From positions 9,362,001 through 9,426,000 of the forward strand of contig JBHGNT010000021.1 of NCBI GenBank assembly GCA_043228905.1: a stretch of DNA of 64,000 nucleotides, given 5' to 3'. Origin of the DNA: Azolla caroliniana. Lineage: Eukaryota; Polypodiophyta. The position numbers and the translations under genes were made by a program. Under the pieces are notes generated by a model, which worked only from the letters and a program-made list of their open reading frames with translations, searched no databases and was not told the DNA's origin. This document shows, piece by piece, positions 54,343 to 64,000 of the stretch; position 1 is the first letter of the stretch, and every line of letters begins with the position of its first letter.

Positions 54343-55550
54343 ATGGCCTTTGCCTATCCCCGCTTTAACGGCGAAACTGACGCCGCAACCCACATTCGCC
54401 TGTTCCTCAATGTCTTGAATGCAAACCACATGGCGCAGAACCTTTCGGAGGCAATAGCGCACCAGTCCAAAATGACGGAGTTCGGGTTAACATTGGATGG
54501 GTGAGTGGCGTTTTGGCATTCGCAAATGGATCTGCCAGCAATCACGACCTTTGACTAGATGCAATCCACCTTTTTGCGGTTCTTCCATTAGAGGGTTCCA
54601 CAACGTGAAATCCTCGGGCAGTTCTACACAATTAAGCAGCTGCCGACCGAGACGATTGTGGATTTCAACTTACGTTTCCAAAATTTACGGCGGAAATTAG
54701 AACAGGGCCCGGCGGAGGACGAGGGTCGGGAGACATTTCTGGCAGCATTACACTGACCCATATGGGCAACGCTCAACAACAATAGCGTGAAAGGGGAAAC
54801 GACCGATATGGTCATCGAACGAGCGCTCGAGCTCGAGTTTTCCATGTCCTCATTATGACAAGCGTTACCTCAAGACGAGGCGCAACATTTTCGTCAAGCA
54901 ATCCAGTGCACGATTTGCTTGAATTCGGGGCATTCCACAGTGGAGTGTAACATGTGAATCCACTGTCCAATCTGTCACTCGAAAGCTCACACAATTGAGC
55001 AGTGCGAATACAATATGTTGAACAGAGCCACGCCCACAATACGCAGCATGGACACACAGCGTCCCCCACGCCGTAATGAACAAAGGAGGCAAGAAGACCG
55101 ACCACGATATATGGATCGCAACCCACGCGACGACCGGCACTACCGGAATCGCCGGAATCAGCACGATTCCGAGGAAGACTACCGTGGTCCCCCCCCAGGT
55201 ATAATAAAGGGGGCCGACGCTATGAGAATTACCGGCCGACAAACAAACGTGGCAGCTTCAACGGACCTCGGCGATATAAGGAAAGCTCGGACGATGACCA
55301 ACACCAAGAACCACGCCGGGACCAATATCAACCACTGCGTATGCTCCGACAAATGAAGCCGGACCGTGAGGAGCAAGTCGCACCGGGGGATCGGCACACA
55401 CCACCAGGGGCCGAGAAGGGCGAATCTGGCATCGATTGTTTTGTTTGTCAGCAGCCCGGACATTATGCCACACAATGCCCAGTACGCAAGGGCAAGGGGC
55501 CCGCTGTCAATACGATTACGACAGAAGTGCAACAAGTCACGACACATTAG
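54343..55550 (+). pseudogene. Gypsy G gag with three zinc knuckles
   Basis: ATG at 54343 then FAYPRFNGETDAATHIRLFL, a stop near 54502 (LDG*VAFWH), further stops near 54556 and 54590, and ILGQFYTIKQL, FNLRFQNLRRKLEQ, the retrotrans_gag capsid pattern. CCHC knuckles: CTICLNSGHSTVEC (about 54907), CPICHSKAHTIEQC (about 54964) and CFVCQQPGHYATQC (about 55437). The first two are adjacent; an Arg/Pro-rich stretch separates the third. Confidence 0.85.
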
Positions 55551-55643
55551 CAAACAAAAACGGCAGATTGTGCCCCACAAGATGAGATATGGCGAACAGC
55601 CCAAGCCTGGGTTGAAAAAGCAAACGCGACAAATACGGAACCC

Positions 55644-56195
55644 ATGCGGAAGGAATCCGCAAAAACAATGGAGCTAGTGGAGGATGAAGGACCGGCCCTG
55701 GACTCCATTTGGCAAGCACTAGTAGGCTGCGAGATAACGTTAACCATGGAGAAGCTCTTGCACCTCGTCCCACGCTTCCGCCAGATCGTAGAAGAGCGGG
55801 TGACAGGCATACCCGGGGTGAGCGTCGCTACGAATTTCACAGACATTAGCGACGGACCGTCTGTAGTCGATCACCACAACCCGGCCATTACGTTGATATT
55901 ACACAGTCATGAAATCCCAGGATGCGTAATCGATGGCGGCTTGGGCGTTAATGTAATTAGCGCGAAGACATGCGAGCAGTTAGGAATTTCAGAATGGGAG
56001 GCTTGCTCGTTCTGGTTCCATATGGAAGATACCCGCTCAGTACGACCATTGGGGTTGATACACAAGGTAGGCATTATTGTGGGAGGACATCGCTTCAACA
56101 TCTCGGTGGTAGTCCTCGCCCTGGATGCCCCAGGGGCGTACCTTGTGCTGCTGGGTAGACCGTGGCTTCGTGCAACGAATATCAAGCAGAGCTAG
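55644..56195 (+). pseudogene. Gypsy G aspartic protease region, 183 open codons
   Basis: ISDGPSVVDHHNPAITLIL and CVIDGGLGVNVISAKTCEQL, then VILLG-type YLVLLGRPWLRATN: a retropepsin-like domain with DGG where DSG/DTG is usual. It resembles plant gypsy proteases of the IDGGSGVN type. The frame stops at KQS*. A degraded linker (56307-56636) follows. Confidence 0.82.
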
Positions 56196-56732
56196 CAACA
56201 CAAGTGTATTAGTTTTCGACACAGACGCACCAAGGTTCGTTTACCAACGGAGGAAGGCACGACACAATCCAAGGGTATAACACCATTATACACGGAAGAT
56301 ATAAATATGTTGGTTGGGGTGGATGATACAGAATTAGAGGCATACCTAGACGAGCATTCGCGGATTATTCCACTGTTCGAAATTGACGTCATCACCACAG
56401 CGACAGAATATGCCACGGCCACTACTCTCCACAACGAGGCTTACGAACCAAACCCAGAGTCAATATTAGAACTAAGCAGAGCACGGGCAGCGTTGGAGAG
56501 GGAAATGGAAATTTCACGACGAGTCACCCCCTCAGCCCTGGAAGAAGTAAACGTGGGTACGGCGTCAGAACCCCATTTTCTCTCCATCGCAAAAGAATTA
56601 CGGCCGGACCAGAGAGACGCGATGATCGAAATATAAATATGTGTTTGCTTGGGCTCACGAGGACATGAAGGGGTTAGATCCGAAGTTCTATCAACATAAG
56701 ATTAATTTAGCAACCGACGCAAACCCGGTGTC
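56196..56732 (+). pseudogene. Gypsy G protease-RT linker and RT start
   Basis: A linker open at 56307-56636 (TSEPHFLSIAKELRPDQRDA), then VFAWAHEDMKGLDPKFYQHK at about 56640-56700, the standard entry into gypsy RT. Similarity ends near 56732; the RT is missing. Confidence 0.75.
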
Positions 56733-57009
56733 GCGAAGTTTCGCGCACGTGTGTTACTTGGGCGGGACCACGGGGGTCTTGGACTAGGGAGTACTCAAGG
56801 GATAGAGAAGACCCGAGGTTTGCTTTACGACAATACTACTTCCCGATCCCTTCCCGAGCAAGGTCTCGTTGCCCTTTGTTTTGTGAGGCCGGTGGCTCAA
56901 ATTGATCACGACTCGTCGACCTTTCGAGATCATCGCACGAGCCAAGTGAGCAAACAGGTACAAGCAAGATGAGCACGCAACATGAACACACAAGGGGACG
57001 ATAACACAA
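56733..57009. other. Junction between gypsy G and the minisatellite
   Basis: Begins with the small palindrome TCGCGAAGTTTCGCGCA. No reading frame with family resemblance. Confidence 0.4.
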
Positions 57010-58266
57010 ACACGAATGTCCATACATCTTTATGAGGAGGAGAGGTGCATCGGCACGCCCGAACGCTCCCTCGTCATAAGACGTTGAACGTACGAGGAAG
57101 ACACAAAACACATCCACAAATGCTCGTACGCCTTTATGAGGAGGATAGGTGGATGGGCACGCCCGAAACCCCCCCTCATCACAAGATGGCCGAACTTACA
57201 AGGAAGACACAAACACACACACAAAATGCTCGTACGCCTTTATGAGGAGGAGAGGTGCATGGGCAAGCCCGAACGCTCCCTCGTCACGAGACAACCGAAC
57301 GTACAAGGAAGACACAAACACACACACAAAATGCTCGTACGCCTTTATGAGGAGGAGAGGTGCATGGGCAAGCCCGAAATGGTCCCTCATCACAAGACGG
57401 CCGAACGTACATGGAAGACATAAACACACACACAAATGCTCGTATGTCTTTATGAGGAGGAGAGGTGCATGGGCACGCCCGAAATGCCCCCCCATCACAA
57501 GACGGCCAAACGTACAAGGAAGACACAAAGACATGCACAAATGCTCGTACGCCTTTATGAGGAGGAGAGGTGCATGGGCAAGCCCGAACGGTCCCCTCGT
57601 CACAAGACGGCCGAACATACAAGAAAGACAAAAACACACGCACAAAATGCTCGTACGCCTTTATGAGGAGAGGTGCATTGGCAAGCCCGAAATGGTCCCT
57701 CATCACGGGACGACTGAATGTACAAGGAAGACACAAACACACGCACAAAATGCTCGTACGCCTTTATGAGAAGGAGAGGTGCATGGGCAAGCCCGAAACG
57801 GTCCCTCGTCACAAGACGGCCGAACATTCAAGGAAGACACACACACACACACAAATGATCGTACGTCTTTATGAGGAGGAGAGGTGCATGGGCACGCCCG
57901 AAACGCTCCCACGTCACAAGACAGCCGAACGTACAAGGAAGACACAAACACACACACAAATGCTCGTATGCCTTTATGAGTTTGAGTGGTGCATGGGCAA
58001 GCCCGAACGGTCCCCTCGTCACAAGACGGGCGAACGTACAAGGAAGACACAAACACATGCACAAAATGCTCGTACGCCTTTATGAGGAGGAGAGGTGCAT
58101 GGGCAAGCCTGAAACGGTCCCTCGTTACAAGACGGCCGAACGTACACGGAAGACACAAACACACACATAAATGCTCGTATGTCTTTATAAGGACGAGAGG
58201 TGCATGGGCACGCCCGAAACGCTCGCTCGTCACAAGACGGCCAAACGTACAAGGAAGACACAAATA
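57010..58266. repeat. Minisatellite, about 105 bp x 12
   Basis: Each unit has TGCTCGTACGCCTTTATGAGG, GAGAGGTGCATGGGCA, GCCCGAA, CGTCACAAGACGGCCGAA and CAAGGAAGACACAAACACA. Unit starts fall near 57015, 57121, 57226, 57331, 57437, 57542, 57649, 57751, 57857, 57961, 58068 and 58171. The period is close to 35 codons, so long open frames exist on both strands (up to 206 and 211 codons); they are not taken as genes. Confidence 0.93.
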
Positions 58267-59216
58267 AAGAAAGAAGGAGAGAAAGAAACACGAATGATAT
58301 CGACCAAAGAGATAAATACGTGTTCGATTCCAATGCAAAAGAACCCTTTATAAAATAGGGTTTTGTTTACAATGGCAACTTATAGTTAACCACAAGCTCA
58401 ATCAAAATATATTTATATTAAATGCCCTTAGAGACAAAAGCAAATGTGAACACGATGAAGATGAACACACGAGCACCACCAAAATGCCAATCCCAACGAA
58501 CCACAACCACCCAAACGGCGAGCACACGGGCTTGCAACGACGAACGGGGCGAAGCAACGTCGAACCAACGAAGCTTGGGCTCACGAGCACTTCGAGTGCC
58601 AACGCGAAGAAGATGAGCACATGGCGATGGGGGGATGAAGGGGTATGAGAGGAAGAGAAGTCGTGAATAAGAAGATGAAGAGCTTCGAAGGAAAATTGGC
58701 GATAGTCTCCTCCTCCCAAAACGTCCTCCCGAATGAGCCCCCCCTCGACCTCTTTTTATAGGAAAAAATGAAGGGGGGGTTGCCAAATTTGTCTTCAATG
58801 AAAAAGGAATAAAATTCCTTAAATCACACTACACTATAAGTGTAGATTCAAACCGTGCACCTCGAGCTAGTAGTCAATGTGAATATCCACTAGCCCACTA
58901 ACTCTCTCTTATATAATATATAATTCTATATCTATAAATTCTTAACCTGTCTCTCCTCTACATTTTACCTCTCTTCTCTCTTACTTTTTGCACGGACTTC
59001 TATGCATCCTTTCCACTCTTTCTTTTCCCTTTTGTTTTGCATATGCACAACTAATCGCTTTGGTGTGCACACACATTGCGCATGCACATTTTTGACCCCC
59101 CCCCCTTTCGCCGGTTTTTCCCACTCTGGAGCACGCCACATCACGATATCCACCCCCACCAAACCACACATCCTCCGGTATGTGCCAGGAATGGCGGGTT
59201 GAGGGTGGTCAATAGT
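58267..59216. other. Non-coding region, possible minus-strand LTR remnant
   Basis: A TATA-like CCTATAAAAAGAGG on the minus strand (near 58750) and a tRNA-like module (58844-58897) upstream of it on that strand suggest an LTR. TG/CA ends were not located. A C-run lies at 59096-59106. No gene supported. Confidence 0.4.
58844..58897 (-). repeat. tRNA-like A-box/B-box module (minus strand)
   Basis: On the minus strand: A-box TGGGCTAGTGG (58887-58897, one mismatch) and B-box GGTTTGAATCT (58844-58854). It lies upstream of the TATA-like site near 58750, in the same orientation. Confidence 0.5.
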
Positions 59217-60311
59217 TCATTTCCTCCTCTTCATTGACCCCGCCCCGTGGCTTGTTGTTTGGTCGCCTATATCTTCATCAAGGACATCGAGGTTTGGCTC
59301 CCTGTCGTGTCTCTTTTTGAAGATTTTGACCCGCTTCCCTACTATTGGTACTGCTAGCTTAGTCCCATTGAGTTCAACAAGGTGGTAGGTAGCATTATTG
59401 TTTACACTCGTTACCACGTACGACGCGAACCATCGCTTTGCGAATTTCCGCATCGAGCTATGTTGATTGTCGAGACTACTATCATAAACAATCACCCAGT
59501 TTCCTTCTTCGATCTTCTGAGGGCATAGTCAGTGTGTCTTGTCGAATCAAGCTTTGTTACTTAGCCTAGCCGCTTCTAACCTCTCCTTTGCCAACTCCTA
59601 GTCTTCGGGTCTTCTCTCAAGTTGCCTTATCCTTGTGGCTAGAAGCTCTTCTCGATTCATCTCGTTTTCCCACGACATCGCTACCCATGAAGTGATCGTG
59701 TCTTCAATGGGCATCATCGGCTTTTGTCCGTACATGAGTTCAGCTGGCATGAAACCTGTAACTGAGGTATGAGTTGTTCTATCGGCCCACAAGGCATAAG
59801 GTAGTAACCGAGGCCAATTCCCGACTCGCCCATCACAAGCTCGTACAATGGCTTTTACGATAGGCCCGTGTCCGCGTTCTATCTTTCCATTAGCCTCCGG
59901 GTTATCAACAATCGTGAGAGAGAGCTTCACTCCAAGTCTGTCAAAGAGCTCTGTAGCTTCGTGAGCGTTCAGCTCTCCTCTGTCGGCCACTATCTTTCCC
60001 ACACATCCGTATTGGCAGATGACATCCTCGAGTAAGAATTTACACACCCCCGCCGTCGTTTTGTTTGCTAAGGCTCACCCTTCTACTTGGTTTGTTAGGT
60101 CTTCTCTTGCTAGCACCAAATATTTCACTTGGCCCACTCCCATCGGCATCGAAACCAAATCCACCATCCATTTGAAGTGTATGGTGAGTTGGTAGGTCGG
60201 GTGCAACTCGTCCCTATGGCGTATGTTGGAGTGTATCTGGCAACTTTCACACGTCCCCACGAAATGGGCGACGGTAACAGAGGTGAGAAGATTTTTGGGT
60301 GCATGACTCAA
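59217..60311 (-). pseudogene. Gypsy F integrase
   Basis: N-terminal zinc-finger Cys pair (HFVGTCESCQIHSNIRHRDE, about 60260), core WMVDLVSMPMG (first Asp) and VGKIVADRGELNAHEATELF (second Asp, where DRG-E is usual), DNPEANGKIERGHGPIVKAI (catalytic Glu). The C-terminal part (59217-59495) has RWFASYVVTSVNNNATYHLV and ends in a basic tail. No chromodomain is seen. Broken by frameshifts near 60050 and 59500-59595. The Histidine half of its zinc finger lies beyond the insert, near 61480-61540. Confidence 0.85.
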
Positions 60312-61089
60312 AGGCTTATCAATGTCGAAGAATGCTTAGAGTGAAAGGCACCTCATAGTCGAATGCTTTGCAAACTCGTGGCGTGACTTGCCTAGAAGCG
60401 TAGTGTTGCGTATACAAAAGATATCGTGAAAGTGAGGAAGGAATCATTGGGATTATGGACGGAAGAGACGAAAGAGTAGAAATAGATAAATAGTGATCAA
60501 CAAGATGTGACAAGATAGGATATAGAATGATAATAGAAGCAATAAAAGAGATTTATAATTATTTGATGAAAGAGTTACAAAATAGTTGCGAGCGTTGTTG
60601 AATTTGAACTTTGTCTCACAAGGTAGACCACAATCTTCGCTTCTATCGCTCTTCTCTTTCTTCATAGTAGACCACAATCTTCTCTTCTATCTTTCAATGA
60701 GATAAGACTCAACCCTCCACCCTTTTTGTTGAGAGTTGAGCACCATAACCGCCAACTTAGAGCGTCTCTTGTATATTGACCTTCTTTTCTTCTTTCTCTA
60801 TTGTGAATCTCTTACAACATAACTCTATTTGATATATATAATATAGTTCTTTTGATATTGATCGATTCCTTGATTTCTTGTGACTATACTCCCTTCTCCT
60901 TTTATAGGGAAGAGATGGTTCTACATGTGGGCCATGTGGCGCACATGTAGAGAAGTTCTCGCATGTGTTCTATGTGGTGCACATGCAGAGAGGCTTTTGC
61001 ATGTGTGCTATATGGTGCACATGTGGTACATTTCATGGTTTAAACCGTACAATATTACGACACATATATTTTATATATATCACAAGTAT

Positions 61090-61144
61090 AGGCTAAATGG
61101 TAAGGTTTGAATGCTTGTAAGGCTGGGGTTGTTGGTTCAAGTCC
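61090..61144 (+). repeat. tRNA-like A-box/B-box module
   Basis: A-box AGGCTAAATGG (61090-61100, one mismatch) and B-box GGTTCAAGTCC (61134-61144). Confidence 0.55.
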
Positions 61145-61240
61145 CCTTTTGCCCATGTAATTTGCTATATGGTGTATTACATGGTTTAGACTATAAAATA
61201 CTACTTCAAATAAAACAAGGCATATGATCTCTTGTAACAA

Positions 61241-61294
61241 TGGCTAAATGGTAAGGTAAGAGTGTCATAAGGTGGGGATTATTGGCTCAAATCC
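61241..61294 (+). repeat. tRNA-like A-box/B-box module
   Basis: A-box TGGCTAAATGG (61241-61251, perfect) and B-box GGCTCAAATCC (61284-61294). About 150 bp from the previous module and clearly related to it (GGCTAAATGGTAAGG in both), so the pair is a tandem duplication. Confidence 0.55.
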
Positions 61295-61460
61295 TCTCTT
61301 GTCCATGTAATATATAACATATTTATTTATTTATTTACCTCTACATATAATGTATAATATTATGATAGTGTGTTGTTATTATTATCTTTATGTATAAAAT
61401 ATTATCAAGATTTATTTTATTTCACTTACGTATTTATCTTATTGTAGACTTTCAATGTGA

Positions 61461-63341
61461 AGCTTTCATACTTCACGACACCGGCCACCAATACTTCTCC
61501 TTTAACTTCTCAAATGTTGCCCACGTTCCTCTATGGCCTGCCCAAGGACTCTTGTGGAACTCAGATACCAATGTTCTCTGGTCTTCTTCCTTTATGAACA
61601 CTCGTTGTGACATCCCCGTCCTTCTCTTCGGGTGCCTCCAGAGGAATCCCCCTTGTAGGAAGTACTTGTACGCTTTCTTTCAGACTCTCTATGCCTCTTG
61701 CTTCGACCATGAACTATCCACCGTCATTGAGCTTAAGAACTTGCCAATGTGTAGCCACTCCCCTTCGTATTCACTTTCGTTGAAGGTGTGGAGTACTCAC
61801 ACATCTCGATCATCTATAGACGCTTGGGCCGTCTTAAAGAAGTCAAGAGCGACATCCTCATCTTCAGACACCATGTCACTTTTGTCCTCGAATCTTGCCC
61901 TCGATAGCATATCTGCCATGGCATTGTTCTTCCCTGAAATGTGGTGAATCTCCAAGTTCATTGATTTGATGTAAGCAATCCACCTTAGCATCGCTAGGTC
62001 GGGTGTTGCACATCCTGAAACCATCCCTAGGATTGGAAGACAATCCGTCTCTATTACCACTTCTGACCCGATTAGGTAATCTTTATCCGCATTTACTATG
62101 GACACAATACCCCAAAGCTTGCGTTTTACTTGGGCGTATCCTTGTTGTCGCTCGCTTAAGACCTTGGTTCTGAACCGGATGGCGTAGCGTGTACCATCCT
62201 CCCCTTCTTGGTTTATGACCCATCCGATCCCTATTGGACTCGTATCTACCGTCATGTAGATGGGCACCCCTTCCTTGTATACGGCTTTTCGTAAAGCTAG
62301 TGCTCCTATCAACATTCCTTTGAGCCTCTTCACTGCCTCTATGTGCTCTTCCTCCCACTTGAACTTCAGCCCCTTCTTGAGTAGCCCATACAAGGGCTCG
62401 ACTAGGTGAGCATAGTGCGGGATCCAAATGTGGTAGAATGCACAGGCACCAAGAAATCGCCTCACATCTGTTTGCGATTTACATTCTTCCCTCATGTCTA
62501 TGATGGCGGCCACCTTTGCCAGGGATGGCTTCCGTCCGTATGCCCCGCACAAGTGTCCCACCACAAGGATCTCTGGTTGGCCGAATGCCGATTTCTCACC
62601 CGAGAAGGTCAAGCGTGCATCTTCAAGTCTTTATAGAACCTTCTCGCAATTGGAGATGTGATATGCCACAAAACGTCTGCACCCATCCTTGTCCAAGCTT
62701 TCATCTTTCTCCGCTTCAGAGCACCCTTTTATGGGGATGTCATCGAGGAACAGCATGGTGATGTCGGGGATGCAATCTCTCAATACCTTGTTCATTGCAT
62801 TTACCATGTGGGCTACAGAGTTAGTGCCTCCTTGTGGCAAGGTACACATTCGCACTAGGCTGATAGGGGTCCACATCGTTGTGATGTCCCTACTCTCCAC
62901 AGCTAGTTGGAATTGATCATACCCCAAGTATAGATCACCAATCGAATAAATAGACCTTCCAGCGAAGGCCTCGGCGAATTTGTCAACACTCGGTCCAACC
63001 CCGGCATTTCGAATTGTCACTTGATTAACAAGTTGTAGGTCCTGGATGAAGCGTAATGTGTCGTTCTTCTTTGGCACAGTGAACCACCGATTCGAGTATG
63101 GGGCGCTTGATGGCTCGAGGATACCCATCTCGATCTTTTCCTTGAGTAGCTCAATCAACTTCGGGATGTGAGCTCTCGGAACAAGGATTGGCTTGATGTT
63201 CCACGGTACATGCGGCACCATAAAGATCACCATTGGCTCCACGATCTTAGGGTTTACATACCCTATCTCACCCAACGAGAAGGCAAAAGCCCTTCCGTGG
63301 CTTTCGATCATCCTTCTAAATCTTTCCTCCTCCCTAGGCAA
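61461..63341 (-). pseudogene. Gypsy F reverse transcriptase and RNase H
   Basis: RT (63341-62631): FSLGEIGYVNPKIVEPMVIF, LLKEKIEMGILEPSSAPYSN, IQDLQLVNQVTIRNAG, YSIGDLYLGYDQFQL (catalytic Asp) and ITMLFLDDIPIKGC, with FLDD in place of Y-x-DD. Connection and RNase H (62612-61797): RRFLGACAFYHIWIPHYAHL, YMTVDTSPIGIGWVINQEG, then GYAQVKRKLWGIV, where the usual Glu is Lys, IETDCLPILG and NNAMADMLSRARF. A frameshift lies between them. The integrase N-terminus follows (FHKSPWAGHRGTW). Confidence 0.87.
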
Positions 63342-63990
63342 TAGGAAGCCACCCCCACAAATCCGGAGCTTCTGTCGTGTCTCATTGGTGAACTAGTGCC
63401 CTATGCCTCGTGGGTCCCGCAAGCTAGGATCAACCACTACCCCCTTTATCCGATCCCAACTATCGTTAGGCAATGGGGCAGCCACAGGCTTCACCTTCTT
63501 GTCCACGGTCTTGTACTTTGTTTGCACCTTGACAATCCTCGCTTCCTCAATCAACCACTCAAGCACTTCGATGGCGGTGTACATGTCAACTGAGTTTACT
63601 GGAATTACCTTTACTGGAATTACCCTCTCCATCTCTCTAAGAGTGTCATCGAACGAGACCGCCTCCATGGCGCTGCTTATGGTGTCATCTTTCCCCAATA
63701 AATTACATTGTTTGAGATATCTTTCGAATCTCTTGGCCCTAGACTTACCTTTATCACTTAAACTAGTAATTTTACAAGCTCCATTTTTGGAGAACCAAAA
63801 TTGTTTCCTTTTACATTTAATAGTTTTACAAGGGTTTAGGGTCTTAGTTTGCCTCGGACTATTGCGGCCCCACTCTTTAATAGCCCGAATAAAAAATCCT
63901 CTTGGCTATCCCCTTTGAGGGAGGCTCGATTGCGCTCATGGTTGGGCCTCACCGTAAGGAATTGGACCGAATGTTCCCATCTTGGCTCTT
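63342..63990 (-). pseudogene. Gypsy F region before RT
   Basis: The frame at 63393-63698 reads as a charged linker (TAIEVLEWLIEEARIVKVQT, RIKGVVVDPSLRDPRGIGH) leading to RT. No protease active site is visible before the window ends; the element continues beyond 64000. Confidence 0.55.
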
Positions 63991-64000
63991 GACCCTCGCA

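Larger units (their letters stand above)
60312..61460. mobile_element. Foreign insert inside the gypsy F integrase zinc finger
   Basis: Roughly 1.1-1.2 kb of A/T-rich non-coding DNA separates the His pair and the Cys pair of the integrase zinc finger. It holds a TATA-like CCCTATAAAAGGAG on the minus strand (near 60900), a degenerate 40-45-bp triple repeat (60912-61030, GCATGTG/GTGCACATG words), two tRNA-like modules and an ATTT run. It could be a solo LTR or a SINE cluster. Exact ends and duplication were not resolved. Confidence 0.5.

Noticed and set aside
57010-58266. CRISPR-like regularly spaced repeat
   Set aside because: Whole units are repeated in tandem with no unique spacers, there are no cas genes, and the context is a plant nuclear genome. 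The same applies to 18126-18643.
57010-58338. Long open frames on both strands (206 codons plus, 211 codons minus)
   Set aside because: They follow from a tandem repeat whose period is near a multiple of three. No recognisable domain, and opposite strands are equally open.

Overview
The window reads as a transposon-packed stretch of a vascular-plant nuclear genome, most likely a fern. The main clue is one long intronless PLS-type pentatricopeptide repeat (PPR) gene at 800-3988. Its repeat wording (MYAKCG, VRDVVSWN, LSPD-VT, LKACG, GKxIH) is the style I associate with fern PPR proteins. Organism assignment is inference; no organelle, bacterial or viral gene set is present.

Layout. 1-9.5 kb: the PPR gene, a 462-bp hAT-like MITE (4786-5247), low-complexity spacer and one weak minus-strand exon candidate (9167-9472). 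10.8-17.8 kb: plus-strand copia element D, whose 5' LTR is split at a CT microsatellite by a truncated LINE (11155-12757). 17.8-28.6 kb: a small minus-strand LTR (C) with a minisatellite beside its polypurine tract, then minus-strand copia A, interrupted by nearly complete copia B (20803-26633). 28.1-33.5 kb: a minus-strand chromodomain gypsy (H) with partly duplicated ends; both its LTRs run straight into a copia-type primer-binding site and gag. 33.5-34.5 kb: LTR scraps. 34.5-37.2 kb: a second copy of the first LINE family. 37.7-42.2 kb: a second LINE family (LINE-2) with ORF1, endonuclease, RT and C-terminal zinc motif. 44.4-53.9 kb: another LINE-2 copy (LINE-3), cut by copia E (47560-53329), which has two LTRs and a perfect 5-bp target-site duplication. 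53.9-56.7 kb: gag-protease of plus-strand gypsy G. 57.0-58.3 kb: a minisatellite of about 105 bp x 12. 59.2-64 kb: minus-strand gypsy F, with a foreign insert in its integrase zinc finger.

How the parts relate. Nothing here looks like a pathway or operon. Apart from the PPR gene, the coding content is decayed retroelement gag-pol. Nesting gives a relative order: LINE-3 before E; copia A before B; D's LTR before the LINE inside it. Every RT element has stops or frameshifts, so none looks autonomous as read, although B and E keep most catalytic motifs.

The less ordinary signals are: (i) about ten short tRNA-like A-box/B-box modules, several lying antisense at the outer edge of LTRs; (ii) a mosaic gypsy/copia LTR junction present twice; (iii) two copies of one LINE family each bounded on both sides by pyrimidine microsatellites; (iv) a shared post-RNase H extension with a TW(A/S)DVVK motif in three copia elements; (v) a 26-bp perfect foldback; (vi) a PPR reading frame that stays open, with E-motif-like sequence, for 29 codons past its TAG. 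All identities rest on motif reading by eye, with no database search.
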